Shown here: positions 50,056-57,400 of the stretch, one piece after another
Layout: each line of letters starts with the position of its first letter
How positions within the stretch are numbered: position 1 is the first letter of the stretch
Made by a program: the position numbers and the translations under genes
Notes under the pieces: model-generated
Seen by the model: the letters and a program-made list of their open reading frames with translations, nothing else
The model's database searches: none
Told to the model about the DNA's origin: nothing
Assembly (NCBI GenBank): GCA_045643885.1
Contig: JAZRFY010000005.1
Span: forward strand, 1-57,864
DNA length: 57,864 nt
Direction: 5' to 3'
DNA from: RGIG4608 sp045643885
GTDB taxonomy: Bacteria > Bacillota > Clostridia > Oscillospirales > CAG-272

Positions 50056-50925
50056 ATGAAAACAAATCTCACACTCGTTTCACTCATTGCAGTTATCTGC
50101 ATTTTATTCGCAACTTTTGCACTTGTATCTTGCACAGGCAATGCTGCAGACGCTTCTACCGACCTTGAAACTATTCAGGCTAAGGGTAAGATCGTTGTAG
50201 GTATGGAATGTGCATATGCTCCTTACAACTGGACAACTTCCACAGCAGGTGAGCACACAGTAGCTATTTCCAACAATCCCGGCGCTTATGCGGACGGTTA
50301 TGACGTTGTTATAGCAAAGGCAATAGCTGACGATCTTGGCGTTGAGCTTGAAATCAAGGCTATCGAATGGGACGGTCTTATCGCAGCTCTTGAGTCCGGT
50401 GAAATCGATATGATTATCGCAGGTATGTCTCCCACAGAGGAAAGAAAGCTTTCTATCGACTTTACAGACACATATTTTGATTCCGAGCTTGTTATGGTGG
50501 TTCGCAAGGACGGCGCTTACACACGCGCAACATCCATTCAGGACTTTGCAGGTGCAAAGATTACAGCTCAGCTCAACACATTCCACTACACTGTTATCGA
50601 TCAGATTGCAGGCGTTAGAAAGGACGTAGCTCGCGAAAACTTCAGCGCTCTTATTATGGCTCTTGACGGCAAGGCTATTGACGGTTACGTATGTGAAAAG
50701 CCCGGTGCAGAGTCTGCCGTATCATCAAACCCCAACTTTACATACGTTGAGTTTGAAGAAGGTCAGGGATTCGTTTGTGATCCTGCAGAATCCTCTATTT
50801 CCGTTGGTGTTCGCAAGGGTTCAAACCTTACAGGCGTTATCAACGAGATCCTCTCTAATTTGGATTCTCAGAAGGAAGATATGATGAATGCAGCAATTGC
50901 TCGTCAGCCTGCTTCTGAAGAATAA
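50056..50925 (+). CDS. lysine ABC transporter substrate-binding lipoprotein
   Basis: The 289-residue precursor has a lipoprotein signal with lipobox LVSC (Cys near 27) and a family-3 amino-acid-binding domain: GKIVVGMECAYAPYNW at the start of the mature protein, GYDVVIAKAIADDLG, WDGLIAALESGEIDMI and MSPTEERKLSIDFT. Family membership alone would leave specificity open among polar amino acids; the L-box riboswitch upstream points to lysine. ATG at 50056 follows AAAGGA by 10 nt. The permease follows after 25 nt and the ATPase overlaps it. Confidence 0.9.
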   Translation: MKTNLTLVSLIAVICILFATFALVSCTGNAADASTDLETIQAKGKIVVGMECAYAPYNWTTSTAGEHTVAISNNPGAYADGYDVVIAKAIADDLGVELEIKAIEWDGLIAALESGEIDMIIAGMSPTEERKLSIDFTDTYFDSELVMVVRKDGAYTRATSIQDFAGAKITAQLNTFHYTVIDQIAGVRKDVARENFSALIMALDGKAIDGYVCEKPGAESAVSSNPNFTYVEFEEGQGFVCDPAESSISVGVRKGSNLTGVINEILSNLDSQKEDMMNAAIARQPASEE

Positions 50926-50950
50926 TTTTGTTATTGATTATAGGTAAAAG

Positions 50951-51724
50951 ATGAGTTTATTTGATTGGATAATTAAATTGGTCGATGAATATTGGCTTCA
51001 GTTCCTTAACGGCACCAAGAATACTCTTATTATGGCGCTCACAGGTACTGCGATTGGCTTTCTCATCGGTCTTATCATAGCTATTATCAGAACTATTCCC
51101 GTTGATAAAAAGACTAATCCAGTGGTAAAGGGAATCGTTTACGTAGTTAATTTTATACTTAATGCATATATTGAGATAATCAGAGGCACACCCATGATGG
51201 TACAGGCTCTTATTGTCTATTACAGTATCTTCGTTCCCATGAATGTACCCGCAATGCTTTCTGCTATCATCATTATCTCCTTTAACACAGGAGCATATAT
51301 GGCAGAGATCGTTCGCGGTGGTATCATCTCTATTGATAAGGGACAGTTTGAGGGTGCTCATGCCATCGGTATGAACCATTTTCAGACAATGTACCACGTA
51401 ATTCTTCCTCAGGCAATCAAGAATATCATGCCTTCTATTGGCAACGAGTTTGTGGTAAACATCAAGGATAGCTCGGTGCTCAGTATCATTGCCATCACAG
51501 AGCTTATGTTTATTGCAAAGCAGTCCGGTGGTACTTATGCAAAGCCCGTTCCCGCATACATTATTTGTGCAATTATTTATTTTGTTCTTACGTTCACAGT
51601 AACACGAATCCTTCGTCTTTGCGAAAAGAAGCTTGCCGGTAAGGATTCTTACACAATTTGCGGTTCTCAGTCCGATCCCAATGCAGAGATTCACGTTAAA
51701 AAGGAAGAGAAGGTGTTCAGATGA
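50951..51724 (+). CDS. lysine ABC transporter permease (HisM/GlnP family)
   Basis: The 257-residue protein has about five membrane spans and the cytoplasmic EAA loop EGAHAIGMNHFQTMYHVILP that docks on the ATPase, preceded by ITRGT-like EIIRGTPMMVQ. A single permease gene implies a homodimer. Its C-terminus after the last span is longer than usual (about 35 residues, Cys and Lys rich). The TGA stop lies within the ATGATG that starts the ATPase gene, so translation is coupled. Lysine specificity is inferred from the riboswitch. Confidence 0.9.
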   Translation: MSLFDWIIKLVDEYWLQFLNGTKNTLIMALTGTAIGFLIGLIIAIIRTIPVDKKTNPVVKGIVYVVNFILNAYIEIIRGTPMMVQALIVYYSIFVPMNVPAMLSAIIIISFNTGAYMAEIVRGGIISIDKGQFEGAHAIGMNHFQTMYHVILPQAIKNIMPSIGNEFVVNIKDSSVLSIIAITELMFIAKQSGGTYAKPVPAYIICAIIYFVLTFTVTRILRLCEKKLAGKDSYTICGSQSDPNAEIHVKKEEKVFR

Positions 51725-52458
51725 TGGAAAACGTAATTACACTTAAAGGTCTTAAAAAGAGCTTTGCAGGTCGTCAGATCCTCAAGGGAATCAATCTTGA
51801 GATTAAAAAGAATGAGGTAGTTTCCGTTATCGGTTCTTCAGGTTCTGGTAAGAGCACGATGCTTCGCTGCATCAATCTTCTCGAAGAGCCTACCGAGGGC
51901 GACATTCTTTTTCACGGCAACAGTATTATAGACGGTGTTATCAACCTTAACGAATATCGTTCAAAGATTGTTATGGTATTCCAGCAGTTCAATCTTTTTG
52001 AGAATATGACAGTTCTTGAAAACTGTGTACGTCCTCAGACCGTTGTTCTCAAAAGAAAGAAGGAAGAGGCTAAGGAAAACGCATTGAAATACCTTGCAAA
52101 GGTTGGTATGGCTGAATACATCAATGCCCGTCCTTCTCAGCTTTCCGGTGGTATGAAGCAGAGAGTTGCTATCGCGCGTGCACTTGCGATGGATCCCGAG
52201 GTGATTCTTTTTGACGAGCCTACCTCTGCACTTGACCCCGAAATGGTTGGTGAGGTTCTTGACGTTATGAAGGAGCTTGCTTCTGAAGGACTTACAATGA
52301 TTGTTGTAACTCACGAGATGGCATTTGCCCGCGACGTAAGTAACAGAGTAATCTTTATCGACGAGGGTGTTATTTGGGAAGAGGGAGATCCTAAGGAATT
52401 CTTCGCAAATCCCAAAACTGCAAGAGCAAAGACCTTCCTTTCAAGATTTTTGAATTAA
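51721..52458 (+). CDS. lysine ABC transporter ATP-binding protein
   Basis: The 245-residue protein is a polar-amino-acid ABC ATPase: Walker A GSSGSGKST, Q-loop VFQQFNLF, signature LSGGMKQRVA, Walker B VILFDEPTSALDPE and H-loop VTHEMAF. ATG at 51721 overlaps the permease stop by 4 nt; a second ATG at 51724 is equally possible and would shorten the product by one residue. It powers lysine import together with the two preceding gene products. A strong terminator follows after about 7 nt. Confidence 0.93.
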   Translation: MMENVITLKGLKKSFAGRQILKGINLEIKKNEVVSVIGSSGSGKSTMLRCINLLEEPTEGDILFHGNSIIDGVINLNEYRSKIVMVFQQFNLFENMTVLENCVRPQTVVLKRKKEEAKENALKYLAKVGMAEYINARPSQLSGGMKQRVAIARALAMDPEVILFDEPTSALDPEMVGEVLDVMKELASEGLTMIVVTHEMAFARDVSNRVIFIDEGVIWEEGDPKEFFANPKTARAKTFLSRFLN

Positions 52459-52464
52459 TAAATT

Positions 52465-52495
52465 AAGAGGATGCAAATTGCATCCTCTTTTTTTC
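52465..52495 (+). terminator. terminator of the lysine transporter operon
   Basis: AAGAGGATGC/GCATCCTCTT (52465-52474 with 52480-52489), AAATT loop, T run. Confidence 0.92.
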
Positions 52496-52524
52496 TTGAA
52501 AATATAAAAAGATTGTGATATAAT
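52496..52524 (+). promoter_or_regulatory. promoter of the following hydrolase gene
   Basis: TTGAAA (52496-52501), 17-bp spacer, TATAAT (52519-52524), directly after the terminator. Confidence 0.68.
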
Positions 52525-52546
52525 TGAATTGTAAGGAGGGATGACT

Positions 52547-53290
52547 ATGGATAAATACGTTGAGCATATAAGAATCGTTGACAAAGCTCGTGTAGCCGTG
52601 CTTTGCATTCACGGAATACTTAGCACACCCAATCATTTTAGAGATCTTATCCCAATTATTCCTAAGGAATACTCAGTCTATGCCATGATAACCGACGGAC
52701 ATTGTCTTGGAGTTAGCGAATTTTCAAAATCCTCTTTGAAAAAGTGGGAGAAGGGTGTTGACAAAGTGGTAGAGCAATTGCTCCAAACTCACGAAGAGGT
52801 CTATATCGTTGGACATTCACTCGGCACTCTTTTAGCGATCGGGCAGGGAATGAAAAATCCCAAGGTCACAAAACTGTTTTGCGTTTCTATTCCCATTAAA
52901 GTGAGATTCAGAATCAGAATGATAGGAATGGCAGCAAGAATATATTTCAAATGCGTCAAGGACAACGATATTTACACCTTGGCATGTATGGAAAGCTACG
53001 GCGTTACCGATAGCAAGAATATATTCAAATATCTCGGTTGGGCACCGCGCTTTATAGATCTTTTCAAGATTATTAACGAAACTCGCAAAAATCTTGATAA
53101 GCTTGAAACCAAATGCGTGGCATATCAGTCAATGCTTGATGAATTGGTGTCCCCGAAATCGATAGATATATTAAAGAAGGAATCAAAAATCCGCGTTGAG
53201 GTGCTTGCAAAATCAACTCATTTTTATTACCCTGAGGATGATTATGCCAAAATGAAGAAGGATTTTATGAGCTTTTTGTTTGATCAATAA
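52547..53290 (+). CDS. soluble alpha/beta hydrolase (carboxylesterase-like)
   Basis: The 247-residue protein has LCIHGILSTPNHF (oxyanion loop), nucleophile elbow VGHSLGT, a probable acid near MLDELVSP and a His in KSTHFYYPED, the order of an alpha/beta hydrolase such as carboxylesterase Est30 or monoglyceride lipase. It lacks a signal peptide or membrane span, so it is cytoplasmic; the substrate is unknown. ATG at 52547 follows GGAGG by 7 nt; the ATG at 52541 touches the ribosome site and is unlikely. Single gene, converging on the coiled-coil gene. Confidence 0.82.
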   Translation: MDKYVEHIRIVDKARVAVLCIHGILSTPNHFRDLIPIIPKEYSVYAMITDGHCLGVSEFSKSSLKKWEKGVDKVVEQLLQTHEEVYIVGHSLGTLLAIGQGMKNPKVTKLFCVSIPIKVRFRIRMIGMAARIYFKCVKDNDIYTLACMESYGVTDSKNIFKYLGWAPRFIDLFKIINETRKNLDKLETKCVAYQSMLDELVSPKSIDILKKESKIRVEVLAKSTHFYYPEDDYAKMKKDFMSFLFDQ

Positions 53291-53292
53291 AA

Positions 53293-53325
53293 AACAGACC
53301 GCCAAGCACTTGGCGGTCTATATTT
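53293..53325. terminator. bidirectional terminator
   Basis: AGACCGCCAA/TTGGCGGTCT (53296-53305 with 53310-53319), GCAC loop, A run on the left and TATATTTTT on the right. Confidence 0.85.
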
Positions 53326-53691
53326 TTAGAATGTTCTGTCTTTAGAAAGTCTTTCAGTCTTTTCAACTGCGATCTCTGCTTCTCTTGCATTGGAGATTTC
53401 TTCTTCCTTAGCAAGCTTTTTAGCTTCGATAGTACGGTTAATGGCGTGGATTTCAGCTCTTACAATGTCAATTTTTTCGATAAGAACCTTAACCTTGTAA
53501 TCAACGTCTGCATTGGTTTTTATCTTTTGATAAGCAACTCTGCCAAACTGCTCATAAAGGTCTGCAAGGAATGCTTCCTTTCTTGCGATTTTTACGTGAA
53601 GAGAAGCCGTATCACTAAGCTCACCTGTTTTAGAAACCGCTTTGCTTGCAACCTTTTTAACGGTGCGACGAATTTCTTTCCATGTTGCCAT
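53326..53691 (-). CDS. small basic coiled-coil protein of unknown function
   Basis: The 121-residue protein resembles short clostridial proteins that begin with an amphipathic Lys-rich helix (MATWKEIRRTVKKVASKAVSK), have TASLHVKIARKEAFLADLYEQFG, and continue as a coiled coil (about 60-110). Relatives often carry a zinc ribbon afterwards; here there is none. No function is known. ATG at 53691 follows AAGGAGG by 7 nt. It has its own promoter and shares a terminator with the hydrolase gene. Confidence 0.72.
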   Translation of the reverse strand: MATWKEIRRTVKKVASKAVSKTGELSDTASLHVKIARKEAFLADLYEQFGRVAYQKIKTNADVDYKVKVLIEKIDIVRAEIHAINRTIEAKKLAKEEEISNAREAEIAVEKTERLSKDRTF

Positions 53692-53732
53692 AATTAATCC
53701 TCCTTAAGAGTAATAAATAATCATATATAGAC

Positions 53733-53761
53733 ATTATACTATTTTTTTGCAAAAAAGTAAA
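53733..53761 (-). promoter_or_regulatory. promoter of the coiled-coil protein gene
   Basis: TTTACT (53761-53756), 17-bp spacer, TATAAT (53738-53733) on the minus strand. Confidence 0.55.
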
Positions 53762-53822
53762 TAGCTTTGTAATATTTTTTTGATATTTTGGAAAAATATC
53801 TTATGAAAGGACGTGATTTTCA

Positions 53823-54269
53823 GTGAATTGGAGCAAGGAAACCTATAAAAAGTATGCACAAGCACACGCGCCGCGCTCACCGATAGGCAAAAATATGCTC
53901 AATGCATTTTGCATAGGAGGACTTATTTGTGCGATAGGGCAGGGATTTAATGATATATATCATTTGCTTTTTGGATTTGATATGGACGATGCAGGGCTTT
54001 TAACCTCGGTAAGTCTTATTTTTATATCCGTTTTGCTAACTGCTCTTGGGGTATTTGATGAGATAGCAAAGGTTGCAGGAGCAGGAACACTCGTGCCGAT
54101 AACGGGATTTGCAAATGCCGTTGTGTCACCTGCCATAGATAGCAAAAGTGAGGGCTTTATACTTGGAGTGGGAGCAAAGATATTTACAGTTGCAGGACCT
54201 GTTTTGCTATACGGCATTTTATCGGGTGCGATATACGGAGTTATATATTATTTGATCTTGATTTGGTAG
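53823..54269 (+). CDS. spoVAC: stage V sporulation protein AC
   Basis: The 148-residue protein has the SpoVAC layout: a charged N-terminus (YKKYAQAHAPRSP) and about four membrane spans, with GGLICAIGQGFNDIYH, VFDEIAKVAGAGTLVPITGFANAV and GVGAKIFTVAGPVLLYG. SpoVAC acts in dipicolinate movement into and out of spores and alone can behave as a mechanosensitive channel. It starts with GTG at 53823, 12 nt after AAAGG, a weak fit. The usual partners spoVAD and spoVAE are not adjacent: the neighbours are a coiled-coil gene and an ABC exporter. No clear SigG promoter was found. Confidence 0.88.
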   Translation: MNWSKETYKKYAQAHAPRSPIGKNMLNAFCIGGLICAIGQGFNDIYHLLFGFDMDDAGLLTSVSLIFISVLLTALGVFDEIAKVAGAGTLVPITGFANAVVSPAIDSKSEGFILGVGAKIFTVAGPVLLYGILSGAIYGVIYYLILIW

Positions 54270-54270
54270 A

Positions 54271-54299
54271 AAAAACGCCCTTTGGCAAGGGCGTTTTTG
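54271..54299. terminator. bidirectional terminator
   Basis: AAAACGCCCTT/AAGGGCGTTTT (54272-54282 with 54287-54297), TGGC loop. Confidence 0.9.
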
Positions 54300-56024
54300 T
54301 TATTGAGAAACTGTGAAAAGGGAATAGAAATATCCTTTTTTGTCCATAAGCTCAGAAAAGCTTCCATTTTCAATAAGAGAACCATTTTTAAGAGTTAAGA
54401 TTTCATCATATTTTGAAAGGAGTGGCTCGCTCAATGTGTGTGTTACCTCTATGACAGTGATGCCATCAAGGTTCAAAATTGAGCTTGATACCTGGTGTGC
54501 AGTTTCTTTGTCAAGAGAAGCTGTTGCTTCGTCTACAAGAAGCACCTGAGACTTTTTCAAAAGGGAACGGGCAATAGATATTCTTTGCTTTTCACCACCG
54601 GAGAGTGCATTTCCGTTTTCACCGCAGAGATAATCGTTTCCTCTTTGTGCGATAAGCTCGGAAAGACCTGAAAGCTTTATTGCATTTTCAACGTCCTCTT
54701 CAGGAAATTGCTTGAACATTGTGATATTGTCGCGTATCGTTGCGTTGAAAACGAAAACGTTTTGCTGAATGATGCTTTGCATTTCGTAAAGATCTGTTGA
54801 ATTGATTTTCTTAAGCTCCGTATCGTCATAAAATACCGAGCCCTCATAATTATTATAGGAAGACATTAAAAGATTCAAAAGGGTGGATTTTCCACTACCC
54901 GAAGCACCAACGATAGCATACTTTTTTCCAAGCTCAAATTCACAATTTATATTGTCAAGTGCCTTTTTCTCATCTGTATATGAGAAGGAGAGGTTTTCAA
55001 CCTTAATAGAGCTTGAAATTTGCATATGAGTGGCTTCGTTTTCTTCTCTGACGTTACTTTCAAGCAAGAGCGCTATCTTTTCAACGAGTGCCTTGGCACT
55101 CTTTCTTTGAGCGATACAAGTAGGGATAGTTTGCACGGGGCTTATAAGATAGTTCATCATCTGTGTAAACATAATAACGATACCACTTGTGATGCCCTTA
55201 CCACTAATTGCAAGATATCCTGCAAAAATGAATACGCCAAACTGTGCTACAATTCCTGCAATACCTGCCAAAAGGTTGACTACCGTATTAAGCTTATCTT
55301 TCTTGGTTTCGGCATTTGCAAGCTTTTTGGTTTCATTTATAAAGAGCTTGATCATCTCCTTTTCACTTTTAAAGGATTTGATTATCGTAAAGCCACTAAG
55401 CACGTCCTTGATGGTAGCGGTGTATTGCTCATTCAATACTGAAATATTTTTCTCTTGCTTAGCAACCTTGTTACCAACCAGAATAGAAACTGTAATGGGC
55501 AAGAGTGTGAGAAGAATAGCTACAAGAGTGAGGATGGGACTGTAATATATCATCATTACAAGGGATGCCACAAAGAGCAATAATGATCCAACCAAGGAAA
55601 AAATGCTTACGAGATAGCCTTGACTGATGGTGTTGATATCGTTTGTGAGTGATGAAATATATGAGGATGAATTTTCTTTAGTAAAAGCGGATATATTCTT
55701 TTTGGTCAATTCACTGAAAACGTAATTTTTGAACTGGGATATACCCTTAGCTTGGAAAATAGGCTTTGAAATGTATGTAATTCCTGAGGACAAAACTGAG
55801 ATTCCTATTCCGACAAGGCTAAAAACGACGAAATCGGTGATAGAGAGTCCAACGTCAACTCCCGCGATAAAATCGAAGAATACCTGCATCATCCACGCGA
55901 TGAAAAGATACAACACGACATCGATTATAGTAGGAATCATTGCCAAAATGAAATAAATCGCATTGCCTCGATATATTTCCTTAAGGTATGGCTTTATATT
56001 AACTTTTGTTTTTTGGTCTTTCAT
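54300..56024 (-). CDS. ABC exporter half-transporter (homodimer type)
   Basis: The 574-residue protein has a six-span domain (about 1-310) and an ATPase domain with Walker A GASGSGKST, signature LSGGEKQRIS, Walker B VLLVDEATASLD with catalytic Glu, and H-loop VTHTLSE. All active-site motifs are canonical, unlike the pair at 27814-31476, so a homodimer is expected. It has no peptidase C39 domain, so it is not a bacteriocin processor; the substrate is unknown. ATG at 56024 follows AAAGGAG by 7 nt. No clear -35 box was found upstream. Confidence 0.88.
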   Translation of the reverse strand: MKDQKTKVNIKPYLKEIYRGNAIYFILAMIPTIIDVVLYLFIAWMMQVFFDFIAGVDVGLSITDFVVFSLVGIGISVLSSGITYISKPIFQAKGISQFKNYVFSELTKKNISAFTKENSSSYISSLTNDINTISQGYLVSIFSLVGSLLLFVASLVMMIYYSPILTLVAILLTLLPITVSILVGNKVAKQEKNISVLNEQYTATIKDVLSGFTIIKSFKSEKEMIKLFINETKKLANAETKKDKLNTVVNLLAGIAGIVAQFGVFIFAGYLAISGKGITSGIVIMFTQMMNYLISPVQTIPTCIAQRKSAKALVEKIALLLESNVREENEATHMQISSSIKVENLSFSYTDEKKALDNINCEFELGKKYAIVGASGSGKSTLLNLLMSSYNNYEGSVFYDDTELKKINSTDLYEMQSIIQQNVFVFNATIRDNITMFKQFPEEDVENAIKLSGLSELIAQRGNDYLCGENGNALSGGEKQRISIARSLLKKSQVLLVDEATASLDKETAHQVSSSILNLDGITVIEVTHTLSEPLLSKYDEILTLKNGSLIENGSFSELMDKKGYFYSLFTVSQ

Positions 56025-56143
56025 GGTAATGCTCCTTTGCTTTTATGCTATTATTTTAACAAAAAAGAATTCATTAGTCTATCAATTTGGGATTGAATTT
56101 AAGCAACCTTGGGTTGCAAATTTAAATTCCCACAAAAAAACGT

Positions 56144-56878
56144 TTATCTCAGCAAAACCATAAGTATTCCGATTCCATAGATGATGACGAGGTGAAGGGG
56201 ATAAAAAATATAGAAGAAATACTTCATTTTAGCTTTTCCTCTTTCACCGTTATAGAGCGCGATAAAGGGAATGCTCAAAAGGGGCCACCACTTGAAGGCT
56301 GAATAAAATCCCCATCCGCCGATAAAGATTATAAGCAGTGCCAGGCGCAGCTTTTTATTGTTGGCAAAATAGAGTATAACGGGCAATGAAACGCCCCAAA
56401 TTCCGTAATCAATAACGAATCCCTTAATAAGGGTTGGAAGACCGTATACTGCAAACAAAACAATGGCAACGATTAGTGCCATAAGTATTCTTTTTAACAC
56501 TGATTTGTTTTTGATAAACGAATCGATTGCATATATAGTAATTATCGAGAGGGAGAAGGTAACAAGTATTCCTTGATATAGACTGTTCATAAACACAAAG
56601 AAGACTATCTGGAACACCACTGCCATGGCGGCAATAAGTCCAAGGTACTTTGCTTTGTTTTTAGTGTATCTGCAGCCTTCAGCTATGCACAAAGCGTAGA
56701 TCGGAAAAGCTATACGACCAAGGATTCTTAAAATATCGATTCCATCAACTGAATAAACGTGTGGGAAAAGATATACGCCGATATGGTCGATGACCATAGA
56801 GATCATAGCTATTATCTTTAATTGGTTGCTTGTTAAACCGAATTTTTTATTGGCTATTGTAGTTGACATAATAAACAT
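56144..56878 (-). CDS. TraX-family integral membrane protein
   Basis: The 244-residue protein has about eight membrane spans, with the TraX pattern LKIIAMISMVIDHIGVYLFP near the N-terminus, RILGRIAFPIYALCIAEG, and a short polar KMKYFFYIFYPLHL before the last span. TraX of F plasmid acetylates pilin, and chromosomal relatives are thought to be membrane acyltransferases with unknown targets. Two ATGs are possible, 56878 or 56869; neither has a strong ribosome site. No conjugation genes are nearby, so a plasmid origin is not indicated. Confidence 0.8.
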   Translation of the reverse strand: MFIMSTTIANKKFGLTSNQLKIIAMISMVIDHIGVYLFPHVYSVDGIDILRILGRIAFPIYALCIAEGCRYTKNKAKYLGLIAAMAVVFQIVFFVFMNSLYQGILVTFSLSIITIYAIDSFIKNKSVLKRILMALIVAIVLFAVYGLPTLIKGFVIDYGIWGVSLPVILYFANNKKLRLALLIIFIGGWGFYSAFKWWPLLSIPFIALYNGERGKAKMKYFFYIFYPLHLVIIYGIGILMVLLR

Positions 56879-56901
56879 CCATTCTATTAATTTATTGATT
56901 T

Positions 56902-56930
56902 ATTTTAACATATAATATAGCGAAAATCAA
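56902..56930 (-). promoter_or_regulatory. possible promoter of the TraX-like gene
   Basis: TTGATT (56930-56925), 17-bp spacer, TAAAAT (56907-56902) on the minus strand; other AT-rich -10 choices exist. Confidence 0.4.
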
Positions 56931-56971
56931 TAAGTAAGGATAAACTTGTCAGCAAAAAAGGGGAAAAGCTC

Positions 56972-57000
56972 TTGACATGATATGTCTTTTATGATATAAT
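56972..57000 (+). promoter_or_regulatory. consensus promoter of tRNA-Gln
   Basis: TTGACA (56972-56977), 17-bp spacer, TATAAT (56995-57000), 18 bp before the tRNA. Confidence 0.85.
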
Positions 57001-57017
57001 CAATCCGTTGTAAATAT

Positions 57018-57093
57018 TGGGATATAGCCAAGCGGTAAGGCACCAGACTTTGACTCTGGCATCTCGATGGTTCGAATCCATCTATCCCAGCCA
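57018..57093 (+). tRNA. tRNA-Gln (anticodon TTG)
   Basis: A full cloverleaf with acceptor TGGGATA/TATCCCA, D-arm GCCAAGCGGTAAGGC, anticodon stem CCAGA/TCTGG with loop CTTTGAC (TTG), T arm GATGG-TTCGAAT-CCATC, G discriminator and encoded CCA (57091-57093). U1-A72 and the UUG anticodon are typical of glutamine. Confidence 0.96.
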
Positions 57094-57094
57094 A

Positions 57095-57127
57095 AAAATC
57101 CGAGAACTTTGTTCTCGGATTTTTTTA
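57095..57127 (+). terminator. terminator of tRNA-Gln
   Basis: AAATCCGAGAAC/GTTCTCGGATTT (57096-57107 with 57111-57122), TTT loop, T run. Confidence 0.9.
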
Positions 57128-57130
57128 TCC

Positions 57131-57277
57131 AAGCCGCAGGGGTGGCATATCATCCGCCGCAAGGCGGTATATCATCACGCTATAGCGTGCATCTTCCTGC
57201 GGCTTGATGATATACAATGCTTCGCATTGATGATATGCAATTCCTACGGAATTGATGATATACACGCCTTCGGCGTG
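57131..57277. repeat. array of small hairpins joined by GATGATAT[AG]C linkers
   Basis: Five short hairpins with tight loops follow one another: CCGCC/GGCGG (57154-57167), CACGC/GCGTG (57176-57189), CAATGC/GCATTG (57215-57229), CAATTCC/GGAATTG (57238-57254) and CACGCC/GGCGTG (57263-57277). An outer stem AAGCCGCAGG/CCTGCGGCTT (57131-57140 with 57196-57205) encloses the first two. Linkers repeat TGATGATATAC or its complement. It resembles palindromic repeat clusters scattered in some gut Clostridia. Confidence 0.75.
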
Positions 57278-57311
57278 ATTGGGATGCGAGAATGCGAAGA
57301 TTTTCGGGTAT

Positions 57312-57345
57312 TTCGGGTCTCTCGACAGATTCGAACCGGCGAAAC
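57312..57345 (-). other. T-arm-like fragment of uncertain origin
   Basis: On the minus strand CCGGTTCGAATC resembles a tRNA T arm, but no acceptor, anticodon or D arm can be folded around it. It may be a tRNA remnant left by an old insertion, or chance. Confidence 0.25.
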
Positions 57346-57347
57346 GC

Positions 57348-57376
57348 TTGAAATGTTTATAAAGTTGTGGTATAAT
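57348..57376 (+). promoter_or_regulatory. promoter of the final gene
   Basis: TTGAAA (57348-57353), 17-bp spacer, TATAAT (57371-57376). Confidence 0.68.
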
Positions 57377-57400
57377 GAAAGTAAGAAAGGCGGTGACATT

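Noticed and set aside
56144..56878. Conjugative element suggested by the TraX-like gene
   Set aside because: No relaxase, coupling protein or type IV secretion gene lies nearby; chromosomal TraX-family genes are common.
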